Shown piece by piece: positions 34,536 to 44,483 of a DNA stretch of 64,000 bases. A program made the position numbers and the translations under genes. The stretch comes from Streptomyces lydicus. Its GTDB lineage: Bacteria; Actinomycetota; Actinomycetes; Streptomycetales; Streptomycetaceae. A model generated the notes under the pieces. It made no database searches. It worked only from the letters and a program-made list of their open reading frames with translations, and was not told the origin of the DNA. The stretch's first letter is position 1, and each line of letters starts with the position of its first letter. The DNA is taken from the NCBI RefSeq assembly GCF_000717345.1, contig NZ_JNZA01000013.1:62001-126000 (forward strand), read 5' to 3'.

Positions 34536-35660
34536 ATGTCCAAGCTCGGAAGCATCGGCGCCCGGCTCTACCGCGGTGAGGTCGGCTACGACTTCATCGG
34601 CAAGCGGAAGATCTGGTACGGCATCTCGATCCTCATCACCATCACGGCCATCGTCGGCCTGGCGGTGCGGGGTCTGAACTTCGGCATCGAGTTCTCCGGC
34701 GGCGCGGTCTTCACCACTCCCAAGACCAGCGTCTCCGCCTCCCAGGCGCAGCACCAGGCCGAGTCCGCGGCCTCCGGCCACCAGGCCGTGGTCCAGAAGC
34801 TCGGCAGCGGCGGGCTGCGCATCCAGATCAGCGGTCTGGACACCAAGCAGTCCCTGCCGGTCCAGGAAGAGCTCGCCAAGGACCTGAACGTCCCGGTCAA
34901 GGACGTCAACACCCAGCTGGTCGGCCCGAGTTGGGGCGAGGAGATCGCCAACAAGGCGTGGCTGGGCCTGGGGATCTTCATGGTCCTCGTGGTGCTCTAC
35001 CTGGCCATCGCCTTCGAGTGGCGGATGGCCCTGGCCGCCCTGATCGCGCTGATCCACGACCTCACGATCACGGTCGGCGTCTACGCCCTGGTCGGCTTCG
35101 AGGTCACCCCCGGCACGGTCATCGGTCTGCTGACGATCCTCGGTTACTCCCTCTACGACACGGTCGTCGTCTTCGACAGCCTCAAGGAAGCCTCCAAGGA
35201 CCTCACCAAGCAGAACCGCTTCACGTACAGCGAGATCGCCAACCGTTCGATCAACGGCACCCTGGTGCGTTCGATCAACACCACGGTCGTGGCGCTGCTC
35301 CCGGTCGCCGGGCTGCTGTTCGTCGGCGGCGGTGTGCTGGGCGCGGGCATGCTCAACGACATCTCGCTGGCCCTGTTCGTCGGTCTCGCCGCCGGTGCGT
35401 ACTCCTCGATCTTCATCGCGACCCCGCTGGTCGCCGACCTGAAGAACCGCGAGCCGCAGATGAAGGCGCTGACCAAGCGGGTCATGACGAAGCGCGCCGC
35501 GGCCGCGGCCAAGGGCGCGAGCCAGGAGGACGGGCAGGACGAGGCGTCCGGCGTGGCCGTGGCCGGCGACGACGACGGTGCCGCCGCGGTCGTCGGCCCG
35601 CGCCATCAGCCCGCCTCCCGCAACCGCGGACGCGGCCGCCCGTCGGGCAAGCGCCGATGA
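34536..35660 (+). CDS. secF: Sec translocon accessory protein SecF
   Basis: A 374-residue partner of SecD. Signature stretches are FGIEFSGGAVF, EFEV-like helix starts, GTVIGLLTILGYSLYDTVVVFDSLKE (the conserved D of helix 4) and NRSINGTLVRSINTTVVALLPVAGLL. Six membrane segments are expected. A basic, Ala/Gly-rich C-terminal tail of about 60 residues follows the last helix. The stop overlaps the apt ATG. Confidence 0.95.
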   Translation: MSKLGSIGARLYRGEVGYDFIGKRKIWYGISILITITAIVGLAVRGLNFGIEFSGGAVFTTPKTSVSASQAQHQAESAASGHQAVVQKLGSGGLRIQISGLDTKQSLPVQEELAKDLNVPVKDVNTQLVGPSWGEEIANKAWLGLGIFMVLVVLYLAIAFEWRMALAALIALIHDLTITVGVYALVGFEVTPGTVIGLLTILGYSLYDTVVVFDSLKEASKDLTKQNRFTYSEIANRSINGTLVRSINTTVVALLPVAGLLFVGGGVLGAGMLNDISLALFVGLAAGAYSSIFIATPLVADLKNREPQMKALTKRVMTKRAAAAAKGASQEDGQDEASGVAVAGDDDGAAAVVGPRHQPASRNRGRGRPSGKRR

Positions 35661-36205
35661 GTGCCGAGGCCGCCCTGCGCGAGCTGCTGCTGAGCAAGAT
35701 CACCGACGTTCCGGACTATCCCCAGCCGGGGGTGATGTTCAAGGACATCACCCCGCTGCTGGCCGATCCGGCGGCGTTCGGCGCGCTCACCGACGCCTTC
35801 GCCGAGCTGTGCGACCGCCACCGCGTGGACAAGGTCGTGGGCCTGGAGGCGCGCGGCTTCATACTGGCCGCCCCCGTCGCGGTCCGCGCCGGCGTCGGTT
35901 TCATCCCCGTACGCAAGGCCGGCAAGCTGCCCGGCACCACGCTCTGCCAGGCGTACGAGCTGGAGTACGGCACCGCCGAGATCGAGATCCACGCCGATGC
36001 GCTGGCCCCGGGCGACCGGGTGCTGGTGATCGACGACGTCCTGGCCACCGGCGGTACCGCCGACGCCTCGCTTCAGCTCATCCGGCGCGCGGGCGCCGAG
36101 GTCGCGGCCGTCGCGGTGCTGCTGGAGCTGGGTTTCCTGGCCGGCCGGCAGCGCCTGGAGCCGGGGTTGAAGGGCGCTCCGCTGGAGGCGCTGATCACGG
36201 TCTGA
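35657..36205 (+). CDS. apt: adenine phosphoribosyltransferase
   Basis: A 182-residue type I phosphoribosyltransferase that salvages adenine to AMP. The PRPP site VLVIDDVLATGGTADASLQLI is complete, GFILAAPVAVRAGVGFIPVRKAGKLPG is the adenine-specific loop, and YELEYGTAEIEIHADAL is a standard Apt block. It overlaps secF by four bases. The placement before relA is conserved in actinobacteria and links purine nucleotide supply with (p)ppGpp control. Confidence 0.95.
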   Translation: MSAEAALRELLLSKITDVPDYPQPGVMFKDITPLLADPAAFGALTDAFAELCDRHRVDKVVGLEARGFILAAPVAVRAGVGFIPVRKAGKLPGTTLCQAYELEYGTAEIEIHADALAPGDRVLVIDDVLATGGTADASLQLIRRAGAEVAAVAVLLELGFLAGRQRLEPGLKGAPLEALITV

Positions 36206-36252
36206 CCGCGTCCGCCAGGGCGTCCGCCAGGGCAGACACTGCATGCACGGCA

Positions 36253-36284
36253 CAGGGGCATCCGGAACAATTCGGGTGCCCCTG
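36253..36284 (+). terminator. hairpin between apt and relA
   Basis: A 12 bp stem (CAGGGGCATCCG with one G-T pair) around 8 bases, 48 bases after apt and 116 bases before relA. It may act as a terminator or attenuator. Confidence 0.5.
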
Positions 36285-36399
36285 AGTGCTGTGTCATGTA
36301 CGGACCCATGGCCGCGCGGCGGGCGCGGCCCCGGGCTCGATACCATGGCACCCCGACCCGTTCGAGGTCCTGGGGTCCGGAACAGCTTGAGGAGTGCTC

Positions 36400-39000
36400 T
36401 TGCCAGACGAGGCCCAGCCGCTCTCCCCCGGACTGCGTCCGGCGGGATCCGATGCCGCGCGCCCGGACGAGACGAAGCCCGGTACCGCGGCTTCCCCGGA
36501 CGCGCCCCAGTCCGAGCGGCACGGTGCGCCCGACGGGACGGCCCGGCCGTCGACCGGCCGGCCCGCCGCTCCCCAGGCCCCCGCCGAGCGGCCCGCCGGC
36601 TCCTCGTCCCGGGCCGGATCCGCACCGGCCGGCGCGCCCAAGCCGCCCGCCAAGGCCGACCAGCCCCCCGCTCCGAAGCCGCTGACGCCCGCCCCCGCGG
36701 GCCGCTCCGGATCGCCCAACCGGGTCCGGGCCCGCCTGGCCCGGCTCGGCGTCCAGCGCTCCAGCCCGTACAACCCGGTCCTGGAGCCGCTGCTGCGCGC
36801 CGTCCGCGGCAACGATCCCAAGATCGAGACCGCCACGCTGCGGCAGATCGAGCGCGCCTACCAGGTCGCCGAGCGCTGGCACCGCGGCCAGAAGCGCAAG
36901 AGCGGCGACCCGTACATCACGCACCCGCTCGCCGTGACGACGATCCTCGCCGAGCTGGGCATGGACCCGGCCACGCTGATGGCCGGCCTGCTGCACGACA
37001 CCGTCGAGGACACCGAATACGGCCTGGACACCCTGCGGAACGACTTCGGTGACCAGGTAGCGCTGCTCGTCGACGGCGTCACCAAGCTCGACCGCGTCAA
37101 GTTCGGCGAGGCCGCGCAGGCCGAGACGGTCCGCAAGATGGTCGTGGCGATGGCCAAGGACCCGCGCGTCCTGGTCATCAAGCTCGCCGACCGGCTGCAC
37201 AACATGCGCACCATGCGCTACCTCAAGCGGGAGAAGCAGGAGAAGAAGGCCCGCGAGACGCTGGAGATCTACGCCCCGCTCGCCCACCGCCTGGGCATGA
37301 ACACCATCAAGTGGGAGCTGGAGGACCTCGCCTTCGCGATCCTCTACCCCAAGATGTACGACGAGATCGTGCGTCTGGTCGCCGAGCGGGCGCCGAAGCG
37401 GGACGAGTACCTGGCGATAGTGACCGACGAGGTCCAGGCCGATCTGCGGTCCGCCCGGATCAAGGCCACGGTCACCGGCCGCCCGAAGCACTACTACAGC
37501 GTCTACCAGAAGATGATCGTCCGCGGCCGCGACTTCGCGGAGATCTACGACCTGGTGGGCATCCGCGTCCTGGTCGACACGGTCCGCGACTGCTACGCCG
37601 CCCTCGGCACCATCCACGCGCGATGGAACCCGGTCCCCGGCCGGTTCAAGGACTACATCGCGATGCCGAAGTTCAACATGTACCAGTCGCTGCACACGAC
37701 GGTCATCGGCCCCAGCGGCAAGCCGGTCGAGCTCCAGATCCGCACGTTCGACATGCACCGCCGCGCCGAGTACGGCATCGCCGCCCACTGGAAGTACAAG
37801 CAGGAGGCGGTGGCCGGCGCGTCCAAGGTGCGTACGGACGTGCCGAAGAACGCCGGCAAGGGCCAGGACACCGTCAACGACATGGCCTGGCTGCGGCAGT
37901 TGCTCGACTGGCAGAAGGAGACCGAGGACCCGGGCGAGTTCCTGGAGTCGCTGCGCTTCGACCTGTCGCGCAACGAGGTCTTCGTCTTCACGCCGAAGGG
38001 CGACGTGATAGCGCTGCCGGCCGGCGCCACGCCCGTCGACTTCGCCTACGCGGTGCACACCGAGGTCGGCCACCGCACGATAGGGGCCCGGGTCAACGGG
38101 CGCCTCGTACCGCTCGAATCGACCCTGGACAACGGCGACCTGGTGGAGGTCTTCACCTCCAAGGCAACGGGCGCCGGGCCCTCCCGCGACTGGCTCGGCT
38201 TCGTCAAGTCCCCGCGCGCCCGCAACAAGATCCGCGGCTGGTTCTCCAAGGAGCGCCGCGACGAGGCGATCGAGCAGGGCAAGGACGCCATCGCGCGCGC
38301 CATGCGCAAGCAGAACCTGCCGATCCAGCGGATCCTGACCGGTGACTCCCTGGTGACCCTGGCGCACGAGATGCGCTACCCGGACATCTCGTCGCTCTAC
38401 GCCGCCATCGGCGAGGGCCACGTCGCCGCGCAGGGCGTCGTGCAGAAGCTGGTGCAGGCGCTCGGCGGCCAGGACGAGGCCACCGAGGACATCGCCGAGT
38501 CGACCCCGATCCGGCCGCGCTCCAAGCGCCGTTCCAGCGCCGACCCCGGCGTGGTCGTCAAGGGCGTCGACGACGTCTGGGTGAAGCTGGCCCGCTGCTG
38601 TACGCCGGTGCCGGGCGACCCCATCATCGGCTTCGTCACCCGCGGCAACGGCGTCTCGGTGCACCGCGCCGACTGCGTCAACGTCGACTCGCTGTCCCGG
38701 CAGCCGGAGCGGATCCTCGACGTCGAGTGGGCGCCCACCCAGTCGTCGGTCTTCCTGGTCGCCATCCAGGTCGAGGCGCTGGACCGCTCCCGGCTCCTGT
38801 CGGACGTCACCCGGATCCTGTCCGACCAGCACGTCAACATCCTCTCGGCGGCCGTCCAGACCTCCCGGGACCGGGTCGCCACGTCCCGCTTCACCTTCGA
38901 GATGGGCGACCCCAAGCACCTGGGCCACGTCCTGAAGGCCGTGCGGAGCGTGGAGGGCGTCTACGACGTCTACCGGGTCACCTCGGCCAGGAGGCCGTAA
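36400..39000 (+). CDS. relA: bifunctional (p)ppGpp synthetase/hydrolase RelA/SpoT
   Basis: An 866-residue stringent-response enzyme. After a variable Pro/Ala-rich N-terminus (about 105 residues) come the HD hydrolase domain with an intact [12 protein letters not shown] box, the synthetase domain ([22 protein letters not shown] and [20 protein letters not shown]), the TGS domain ([28 protein letters not shown]), a Cys-containing zinc-finger-like part ([12 protein letters not shown]) and a C-terminal ACT domain. It is therefore expected both to make and to degrade (p)ppGpp. The likely start is TTG 36400, 5 bases after GAGGAG; GTG 36394 lies inside that ribosome site. Confidence 0.95.
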   Translation: MPDEAQPLSPGLRPAGSDAARPDETKPGTAASPDAPQSERHGAPDGTARPSTGRPAAPQAPAERPAGSSSRAGSAPAGAPKPPAKADQPPAPKPLTPAPAGRSGSPNRVRARLARLGVQRSSPYNPVLEPLLRAVRGNDPKIETATLRQIERAYQVAERWHRGQKRKSGDPYITHPLAVTTILAELGMDPATLMAGLLHDTVEDTEYGLDTLRNDFGDQVALLVDGVTKLDRVKFGEAAQAETVRKMVVAMAKDPRVLVIKLADRLHNMRTMRYLKREKQEKKARETLEIYAPLAHRLGMNTIKWELEDLAFAILYPKMYDEIVRLVAERAPKRDEYLAIVTDEVQADLRSARIKATVTGRPKHYYSVYQKMIVRGRDFAEIYDLVGIRVLVDTVRDCYAALGTIHARWNPVPGRFKDYIAMPKFNMYQSLHTTVIGPSGKPVELQIRTFDMHRRAEYGIAAHWKYKQEAVAGASKVRTDVPKNAGKGQDTVNDMAWLRQLLDWQKETEDPGEFLESLRFDLSRNEVFVFTPKGDVIALPAGATPVDFAYAVHTEVGHRTIGARVNGRLVPLESTLDNGDLVEVFTSKATGAGPSRDWLGFVKSPRARNKIRGWFSKERRDEAIEQGKDAIARAMRKQNLPIQRILTGDSLVTLAHEMRYPDISSLYAAIGEGHVAAQGVVQKLVQALGGQDEATEDIAESTPIRPRSKRRSSADPGVVVKGVDDVWVKLARCCTPVPGDPIIGFVTRGNGVSVHRADCVNVDSLSRQPERILDVEWAPTQSSVFLVAIQVEALDRSRLLSDVTRILSDQHVNILSAAVQTSRDRVATSRFTFEMGDPKHLGHVLKAVRSVEGVYDVYRVTSARRP

Positions 39001-39012
39001 CCGCGCACGAAA

Positions 39013-39044
39013 GAGGGCCCCGGTACCTGGGTACCGGGGCCCTC
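39013..39044. terminator. terminator between relA and the DUF349 gene
   Basis: A perfect 15 bp stem (GAGGGCCCCGGTACC and complement) with a 2-base centre, between converging genes. Confidence 0.85.
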
Positions 39045-39059
39045 ACGCGTCTCGCCGAC

Positions 39060-40289
39060 TCAGCCGCCGAACTCCTCCAGGCCCTTCAGCGCCTGGTCCA
39101 GCAGTGCCTTGCGGCCCTCCAGCTCGCGCCCGAGCTTGTCGGCCTTGGCGTCGTTGCCCGCCGCCCGGGCCGCGCCGATCTGCTGCTCCAGCTTGTCGAC
39201 GGCGTCCTGGAGCTGGCCGGTCAGCCCCGCGGCGCGGGCCCGCGCCTCAGGGTTCGTACGGCGCCACTCGGCCTCCTCGGACTCCTGGATGGCGCGCTCG
39301 ACGGCGTGCATCCGGCCCTCGATCTTGGGGCGGGCGTCGCGCGGGACGTGGCCGATGGCCTCCCACCGCTCGTTGATCGAGCGGAACGCGGCGCGCGCGG
39401 CCTTCAGGTCCGAGACCGGGAGCAGCTTCTCGGCCTCGACCGCCAGCTCCTCCTTGCGGGTCAGGTTCTCCCGCTGCTCGGCGTCGCGCTCGGCGAAGAC
39501 CTCCCCGCGGGCCTGGAAGAAGATGTCCTGGGCGCCGCGGAAGCGGTTCCACAGGTCGTCCTCGTGCTCGCGCTGGGCGCGGCCCGCGGCCTTCCACTCC
39601 GTCATCAGCTCGCGGTAGCGCGCGGCGGTGGCGCCCCAGTCCGTCGACTGCGACAGCGCCTCGGCCTCGGCGACCAGCTTCTCCTTGGCCTGGCGGGACT
39701 GCTCGCGCTGGGCGTCCAGCGACGCGAAGTGCGCCTTGCGCCGCTTGGAGAACGCCGAGCGGGCGTGCGAGAAGCGGTGCCACAGCTCGTCGTCCGCCTT
39801 GCGGTCGAGCCGCGGCAGGCCCTTCCAGATGTCGACCAGCGCACGCAGCCGCTCACCGGCCGCCCGCCACTGCTCGCTGGCCGCCAGCTCCTCGGCCTCG
39901 ACGACCAGCTTCTCCTTGGCGTGCCGGGCCTCGTCGCTCTGCTTGGCCTTCTCGGCCTTGCGCTCCTCGCGGCGCGACTCGACCGCCTCGACGAGCTTGT
40001 CCAGCCGCTTCCTGAGCGCGTCCAGATCGCCGACCGCGTGGTGCTCGTCGACCTGCTGGCGCAGGTGGTCGATCGCGGTGGTCGCGTCCTTCGCCGACAG
40101 GTCGGTGGTCTTGACCCGGCGCTCGAGGAGGCCGATCTCGACGACCAGGCCCTCATACTTGCGCTCGAAGTAGGCGAGGGCCTCCTCGGGAGTTCCCGCC
40201 TGCCACGATCCGACGACCTTCTCGCCATCGGCGGTACGCACGTACACGGTCCCCGTCTCATCGACGCGGCCCCACGGGTCGCTGCTCAC
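39060..40289 (-). CDS. DUF349 coiled-coil protein
   Basis: A 409-residue highly charged, mainly helical protein. Two or three DUF349 repeats are visible: WRAAGERLRALVDIWKGLPR LDRKADDELWHRFSHARSAFSKRRKAHF, WGATAARYRELMTEWKAAGR AQREHEDDLWNRFRGAQDIFFQ, and LKAARAAFRSINERWEAIGHVPRDARPKIEGRMHAVE. The pattern W-[RK]-x-[GL]-x-[RA]..D-x-LW-x-RF is the family mark. Function is not established. GTG 40289 has GGAGGAGG upstream. Confidence 0.85.
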   Translation of the reverse strand: MSSDPWGRVDETGTVYVRTADGEKVVGSWQAGTPEEALAYFERKYEGLVVEIGLLERRVKTTDLSAKDATTAIDHLRQQVDEHHAVGDLDALRKRLDKLVEAVESRREERKAEKAKQSDEARHAKEKLVVEAEELAASEQWRAAGERLRALVDIWKGLPRLDRKADDELWHRFSHARSAFSKRRKAHFASLDAQREQSRQAKEKLVAEAEALSQSTDWGATAARYRELMTEWKAAGRAQREHEDDLWNRFRGAQDIFFQARGEVFAERDAEQRENLTRKEELAVEAEKLLPVSDLKAARAAFRSINERWEAIGHVPRDARPKIEGRMHAVERAIQESEEAEWRRTNPEARARAAGLTGQLQDAVDKLEQQIGAARAAGNDAKADKLGRELEGRKALLDQALKGLEEFGG

Positions 40290-40539
40290 AGCGCCTCCTC
40301 CACATGATGCCGACGAGGGCGTGTGGCCCCCCGGCATCGTCCACAGTTTCTGTCCGGCAGGGCCGCGCCCTGGCCGGTCCGACGGGCTGTCTTGCGGGTG
40401 AGGGTGGCAGCCGTCGGAGCAGGCACCCTACACAACGCCAATCTAGGCGACCGGCGGTCGGCTGTCCGCATCCAGCACGACCGGATTTCCGCGGTTCGCG
40501 CGCGGGTGACCAGCGGCCGCCCGCGCCTGACCGGGCCGG

Positions 40540-41355
40540 TCAGGACTTGGTGACGGCCGCCTTGTCGATCACGACGCGGGCGTGCGGCGCGGTGTTTCCG
40601 GTCTGCGGGTCCGGGGACGTCGCACCGGCGTCGGCGATCTTGCGCAGCACGTCCATACCGCCGGTGATGGTGCCGAACGGCGTGTAGTTCGGGGGCAGCC
40701 GGCTGTCCTGGAAGACGAGGAAGAACTGACTGCCGCCGGAGTTGCGGGTCTTTTCGTCCTTGCCGTCGTAACTGTTGGCCATCGCGACCGTGCCCGCCGG
40801 ATAGACGCCGCCCTTGAGGCGCGGGTCCTTGAGGTTCTCGTCCGGGAGGGAGTAGCCGGGGTTGCCGCTGCCGGTGGCCGTCGGGTCGCCGCACTGGAGG
40901 ACGTGGATGCCCGCGTCGACCAGGCGGTGGCACTTGCTGTGGTCGAAGTAGCCCTGGCCGGCCAGGAAGGCGAAGGAGTTGACCGTGTGCGGAGCCTTGC
41001 CCGGGTCCAGCTTCAGCTCGATGGTGCCGCACGTCGTCGACAGCTTCGCGGCGTAGGACGCCGAGGTGTCGACCGACATCGCCGGTTCCTTCTTCCAGGT
41101 CTTCTTCGACGGCGTGCCCTTGGCCGGCGCGCCGCACGGGTTCCTCGGCGCGGGCGGGGCCGACGCCGCCTCGTCGCCGCCGGTGAGTCCGGCCGAGGCG
41201 TAGGCGGCGACGCCGGCGGCCAGGGCCACGGCCACGGCGGACGCGACGATCACATTGCGGCGCTTGGTCTTGCGCCGGGCCACCGATCGCCGTTGCTGCT
41301 GACGCTCGAACTTCTCCCGGGCGAGCTGCCGCCGCCGCTGATCCTTGCTGACCAC
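40540..41355 (-). CDS. membrane-anchored cyclophilin-type peptidyl-prolyl isomerase
   Basis: A 271-residue protein. A basic N-terminus ([20 protein letters not shown]) leads to one membrane segment ([23 protein letters not shown]) and a secreted cyclophilin domain: [39 protein letters not shown], then [20 protein letters not shown] and [15 protein letters not shown]. It should catalyse proline isomerisation outside the membrane. GTG 41355 has GGAGA upstream. Two Cys pairs in the domain could form disulphides. It stands apart from hisS and faces the metallo-hydrolase gene. Confidence 0.9.
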   Translation of the reverse strand: MVSKDQRRRQLAREKFERQQQRRSVARRKTKRRNVIVASAVAVALAAGVAAYASAGLTGGDEAASAPPAPRNPCGAPAKGTPSKKTWKKEPAMSVDTSASYAAKLSTTCGTIELKLDPGKAPHTVNSFAFLAGQGYFDHSKCHRLVDAGIHVLQCGDPTATGSGNPGYSLPDENLKDPRLKGGVYPAGTVAMANSYDGKDEKTRNSGGSQFFLVFQDSRLPPNYTPFGTITGGMDVLRKIADAGATSPDPQTGNTAPHARVVIDKAAVTKS

Positions 41356-41515
41356 CGGTCGTCTCCTTGTCCGATCACCGATCGCTGTGGTGCGCCGTGG
41401 CCGTACCGTATACGGGTTCGCCCTGCCGGGAGTCCCGCCGGTAGGCTCTGGAGCTGCCGAGATGTCCGGGGAGCGGCCCTGTGGTCCGTCCCCACACCGA
41501 CCTTTAAGGACGAAC

Positions 41516-42229
41516 GTGCTGATTGCCGGGTTCCCCGCCGGGGCCTGGGGGACCAACTGCTACTTGGTCGCCCCCGCCGCCGGCGAGGAGTGCGTCATCA
41601 TCGACCCGGGCCACCAGGCGGCCCAAGGCGTCGAGGACGCGGTGAGAAAGCATCGGCTCAAGCCCGTCGCGGTCGTCCTCACGCACGGCCACATCGACCA
41701 TGTCGCCTCGGTCGTCCCCGTGTGCGGCGCGCACGACGTCCCGGCCTGGATCCACCCCGAGGACCGCTTCATGATGAGCGACCCGGAGCGGGCCCTGGGC
41801 CGCTCCATCGGTCAGCAGCTCATGGGCGAGCTGACGGTGGGGGAGCCGGACGACGTCAAGGAGCTGACCGACGGTGCCGTCCTCGATCTCGCCGGGATGG
41901 AGTTCTCCGTCGCGCACGCACCGGGCCATACCAAGGGGTCGGTGACGTTCGGGATGCCCGAGCAGGCGGACGTTCCGCCGGTGTTCTTCTCGGGCGACCT
42001 GCTGTTCGCCGGCTCCATCGGACGCACCGACCTGCCGGGCGGCGACCACGCCGAGATCCTCAAGTCGCTGGCGCGCGTGTGCCTGCCGCTGGAGGACTCG
42101 ACCGTGGTCCTCTCCGGCCACGGCCCCCAGACCACCATCGGCCGCGAGCGCGCCACCAACCCCTTCCTGCGGGAGGTGGCAGCCGGCCTCGGAGACGGCT
42201 TCAGCCCGGCTCCACGACGAGGAATGTGA
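41516..42229 (+). CDS. metallo-beta-lactamase-fold hydrolase (GloB-like)
   Basis: A 237-residue protein of the glyoxalase II-like branch. The metal motif THGHIDH, the second His in APGHTKGSV, Asp in [19 protein letters not shown], and the last His in [14 protein letters not shown] are all present, so two-metal binding is likely. The family hydrolyses hydroxyacyl thioesters, but other substrates are common. The start GTG 41516 follows AAGGA. It is followed closely by hisS, as in other Streptomyces. Confidence 0.88.
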   Translation: MLIAGFPAGAWGTNCYLVAPAAGEECVIIDPGHQAAQGVEDAVRKHRLKPVAVVLTHGHIDHVASVVPVCGAHDVPAWIHPEDRFMMSDPERALGRSIGQQLMGELTVGEPDDVKELTDGAVLDLAGMEFSVAHAPGHTKGSVTFGMPEQADVPPVFFSGDLLFAGSIGRTDLPGGDHAEILKSLARVCLPLEDSTVVLSGHGPQTTIGRERATNPFLREVAAGLGDGFSPAPRRGM

Positions 42230-42240
42230 CGAGAGCTTCC

Positions 42241-43503
42241 GTGAGCACCTTCAAGGCCCCCAAGGGCACGTACGACCTGATTCCGCCGCAGTCGGCCACC
42301 TATCTCGCGGTGCGCGAGGCGATCGCCGCGCCGCTGAAGAACTCCGGGTACGGGTACATCGAGACGCCCGGCTTCGAGAACGTCGAGCTGTTCGCGCGCG
42401 GTGTCGGTGAGTCCACCGACATCGTGACCAAGGAGATGTACGCCTTCGAGACCAAGGGCGGCGACCGGCTCGCGCTGCGGCCCGAGGGCACCGCGTCCGT
42501 GCTGCGCGCCGCGCTGGAGGCCAACCTCCACAAGGCCGGCAACCTCCCGGTCAAGCTGTGGTACTCCGGCTCGTACTACCGCTACGAGCGTCCGCAGAAG
42601 GGCCGCTACCGCCACTTCTCGCAGGTCGGCGCCGAGGCCATCGGGGCCGAGGACCCGGCGCTGGACGCCGAGCTGATCATCCTGGCCGACCAGGCGTACC
42701 GCACGCTGGGGCTGCGCGACTTCCGCATCCTGCTGAACTCCCTGGGCGACAAGGAGTGCCGCCCCGTCTACCGCGCCGCGCTGCAGGACTTCCTGCGGGG
42801 GCTCGACCTGGACGACGACACCCGGCGCCGGGTCGACATCAACCCGTTGCGCGTCCTGGACGACAAGCGCGACGCCGTCCAGCAGCAGCTGACCGGCGCG
42901 CCGATGCTGCGCGACTACCTCTGCGAGGAGTGCAAGGCGTACCACGAGCAGGTGCGCGAGCTGCTGACCGCGGCGGGCGTGGCGTACGAGGACGACGAGA
43001 AGCTGGTGCGCGGCCTGGACTACTACACCCGCACCACCTTCGAGTTCGTCCACGACGGGCTGGGCTCGCAGTCCGCGGTGGGCGGCGGCGGCCGCTACGA
43101 CGGCCTCTCGGAGATGATCGGCGGGCCCGAGCTGCCGTCCGTCGGCTGGGCGCTGGGCGTGGACCGTACGGTCCTGGCGCTGGAGGCCGAGGGCGTCACG
43201 CTCGACATCCCGGCGGCCACCGCGGTGTACGCGGTGCCGCTCGGCGACGAGGCCCGCCGGGTGCTGTTCGCCAAGGTCACCGAGTTGCGCCGGGCCGGTC
43301 TCGCGACCGACTTCGCGTTCGGCGGCAAGGGCCTGAAGAACGCCATGAAGTCCGCCAACCGCTCCGGCGCGCGGCTGGCGCTGGTGGCGGGCGAGCGGGA
43401 CCTGGCCGAGGGCGTGGTCCAGCTCAAGGACCTGGAGAGCGGTGAGCAGACCCCGGTCGCGCTGGACGCGGTGCTCGACGAGGTCCGGCGCAGGCTGGGC
43501 TGA
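42241..43503 (+). CDS. hisS: histidyl-tRNA synthetase
   Basis: A 420-residue class II enzyme that charges tRNA-His. Motif 1 is [11 protein letters not shown] with its flanking strand, motif 2 [24 protein letters not shown] (read here as YYRYERP), and motif 3 [17 protein letters not shown]. The histidine-specific loop is [16 protein letters not shown]. The GTG start lies 11 bases after the previous stop, so it is co-transcribed with the hydrolase. The C-terminal anticodon-binding domain is complete. Confidence 0.96.
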   Translation: MSTFKAPKGTYDLIPPQSATYLAVREAIAAPLKNSGYGYIETPGFENVELFARGVGESTDIVTKEMYAFETKGGDRLALRPEGTASVLRAALEANLHKAGNLPVKLWYSGSYYRYERPQKGRYRHFSQVGAEAIGAEDPALDAELIILADQAYRTLGLRDFRILLNSLGDKECRPVYRAALQDFLRGLDLDDDTRRRVDINPLRVLDDKRDAVQQQLTGAPMLRDYLCEECKAYHEQVRELLTAAGVAYEDDEKLVRGLDYYTRTTFEFVHDGLGSQSAVGGGGRYDGLSEMIGGPELPSVGWALGVDRTVLALEAEGVTLDIPAATAVYAVPLGDEARRVLFAKVTELRRAGLATDFAFGGKGLKNAMKSANRSGARLALVAGERDLAEGVVQLKDLESGEQTPVALDAVLDEVRRRLG

Positions 43504-43514
43504 GGATGGCCGGC

Positions 43515-43535
43515 GGCGCCACCACCGGTGGCGCC
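43515..43535 (+). terminator. hairpin after hisS
   Basis: A 9 bp perfect stem (GGCGCCACC and complement) around ACC, 12 bases after the stop. Confidence 0.6.
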
Positions 43536-43692
43536 GTCAACCCGCCGTGCCGGGAATCATCCCGTTCAGCGGCCCGCTCTTTATGCGCAGCGAACGGTGG
43601 GCCGTCGGGGAGTTGGGGCACAATGAAGGCCGCGCCCGCGGGTGCCGCGGGCCTGCCAGGCCCCTCTTCCCACCGACCGACGGAACGGCCAC

Positions 43693-44334
43693 ATGACGAC
43701 GACAGCGGTTGACGACGTGTCTCTCGACGACGACCACGCGAGCGGCGCGGGCACCATCGGCTCGGGCCGCGGGCTCGCGCTGCTCCTGGTGATCACCGGC
43801 GCGCTCGGCATCCTGGCGGCCTGGGTCATCACGCTGGACAAGTTCGAGCTGCTGAAGGACCCCAACTTCAAGCCGGCCTGCAGTCTCAACCCGATCATCT
43901 CCTGCGGCAGCGTCATGCAGAGCAAGCAGGCGGAGGTCTTCGGCTTCCCGAACCCGATGGCCGGCCTGGTCGGCTTCGGCGTGGTCGTCGCGATCGGCAT
44001 GGCACTGCTCGCCGGCGCGCGCTTCCGCCGCTGGTACTGGATCGGGCTGAACGTGGGCACCGGCCTGGCCGCGGTCTTCTGCATGTGGCTGATGACGCAG
44101 TCGCTGTACGAGATCAACGCGCTGTGCCTGTGGTGCACGCTGACCTGGTGCATCACGATCCTGATGTTCTGGTACACCACCGCGCACAACCTCAAGCACG
44201 GCATCATCCCGGCCCCCGAAGGGCTGCGCCGGACGGTGGTGGAGTTCCACTGGGTCGTACCGGTGCTCTGGTACGGCGTGATCGCGCTGCTGATCCTCAC
44301 CCGCTGGTGGTCGTACTGGAGCAGCCTGCTGTAG
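43693..44334 (+). CDS. vitamin K epoxide reductase-family membrane protein
   Basis: A 213-residue VKOR homologue with four to five membrane segments. The redox Cys pair is in [11 protein letters not shown], and a second pair lies in the first loop ([15 protein letters not shown]), as in bacterial VKOR, which reoxidises DsbA-like proteins via a quinone. [14 protein letters not shown] is the conserved helix start. It may serve exported disulphide formation; its partner is not obvious here, as the DsbA-like protein at 6.7 kb has no signal peptide. Confidence 0.9.
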   Translation: MTTTAVDDVSLDDDHASGAGTIGSGRGLALLLVITGALGILAAWVITLDKFELLKDPNFKPACSLNPIISCGSVMQSKQAEVFGFPNPMAGLVGFGVVVAIGMALLAGARFRRWYWIGLNVGTGLAAVFCMWLMTQSLYEINALCLWCTLTWCITILMFWYTTAHNLKHGIIPAPEGLRRTVVEFHWVVPVLWYGVIALLILTRWWSYWSSLL

Positions 44335-44422
44335 GACGACGCCTCGCTGAGCGGCGTCCCGGAAAGCACGACTCCGGAGATCCCGACGCCCGCGCCGGCG
44401 ATCTGGCGCGAAGTGCCCCTGC

Positions 44423-44452
44423 GCCCCGGCCGCTCCTGACGGAGGCCGGGGC
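44423..44452 (+). terminator. terminator between the VKOR gene and rarA
   Basis: A hairpin with GCCCCGGC/GCCGGGGC outer arms and a CTCC/GGAG inner pair, ending next to the rarA promoter motif. Confidence 0.7.
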
Positions 44453-44453
44453 G

Positions 44454-44476
44454 TTGTCAGTGGGGTGGCTTAGGCT
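44454..44476 (+). promoter_or_regulatory. RecA-independent DNA-damage (PafBC-type) promoter of rarA
   Basis: TTGTCAGTG, an 8-base spacer and TAGGCT, in full agreement with TTGTCRGTG-N8-TANNNT. The likely start site coincides with the first codon (GTG 44484), so the mRNA is probably leaderless. Confidence 0.8.
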
Positions 44477-44483
44477 CGTGATC

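Noticed and set aside
36073..38928. A 951-codon open frame antisense to relA
   Set aside because: It is a mirror of relA caused by high GC; its product is unnaturally Asp/Val/Gly-rich and has no family.
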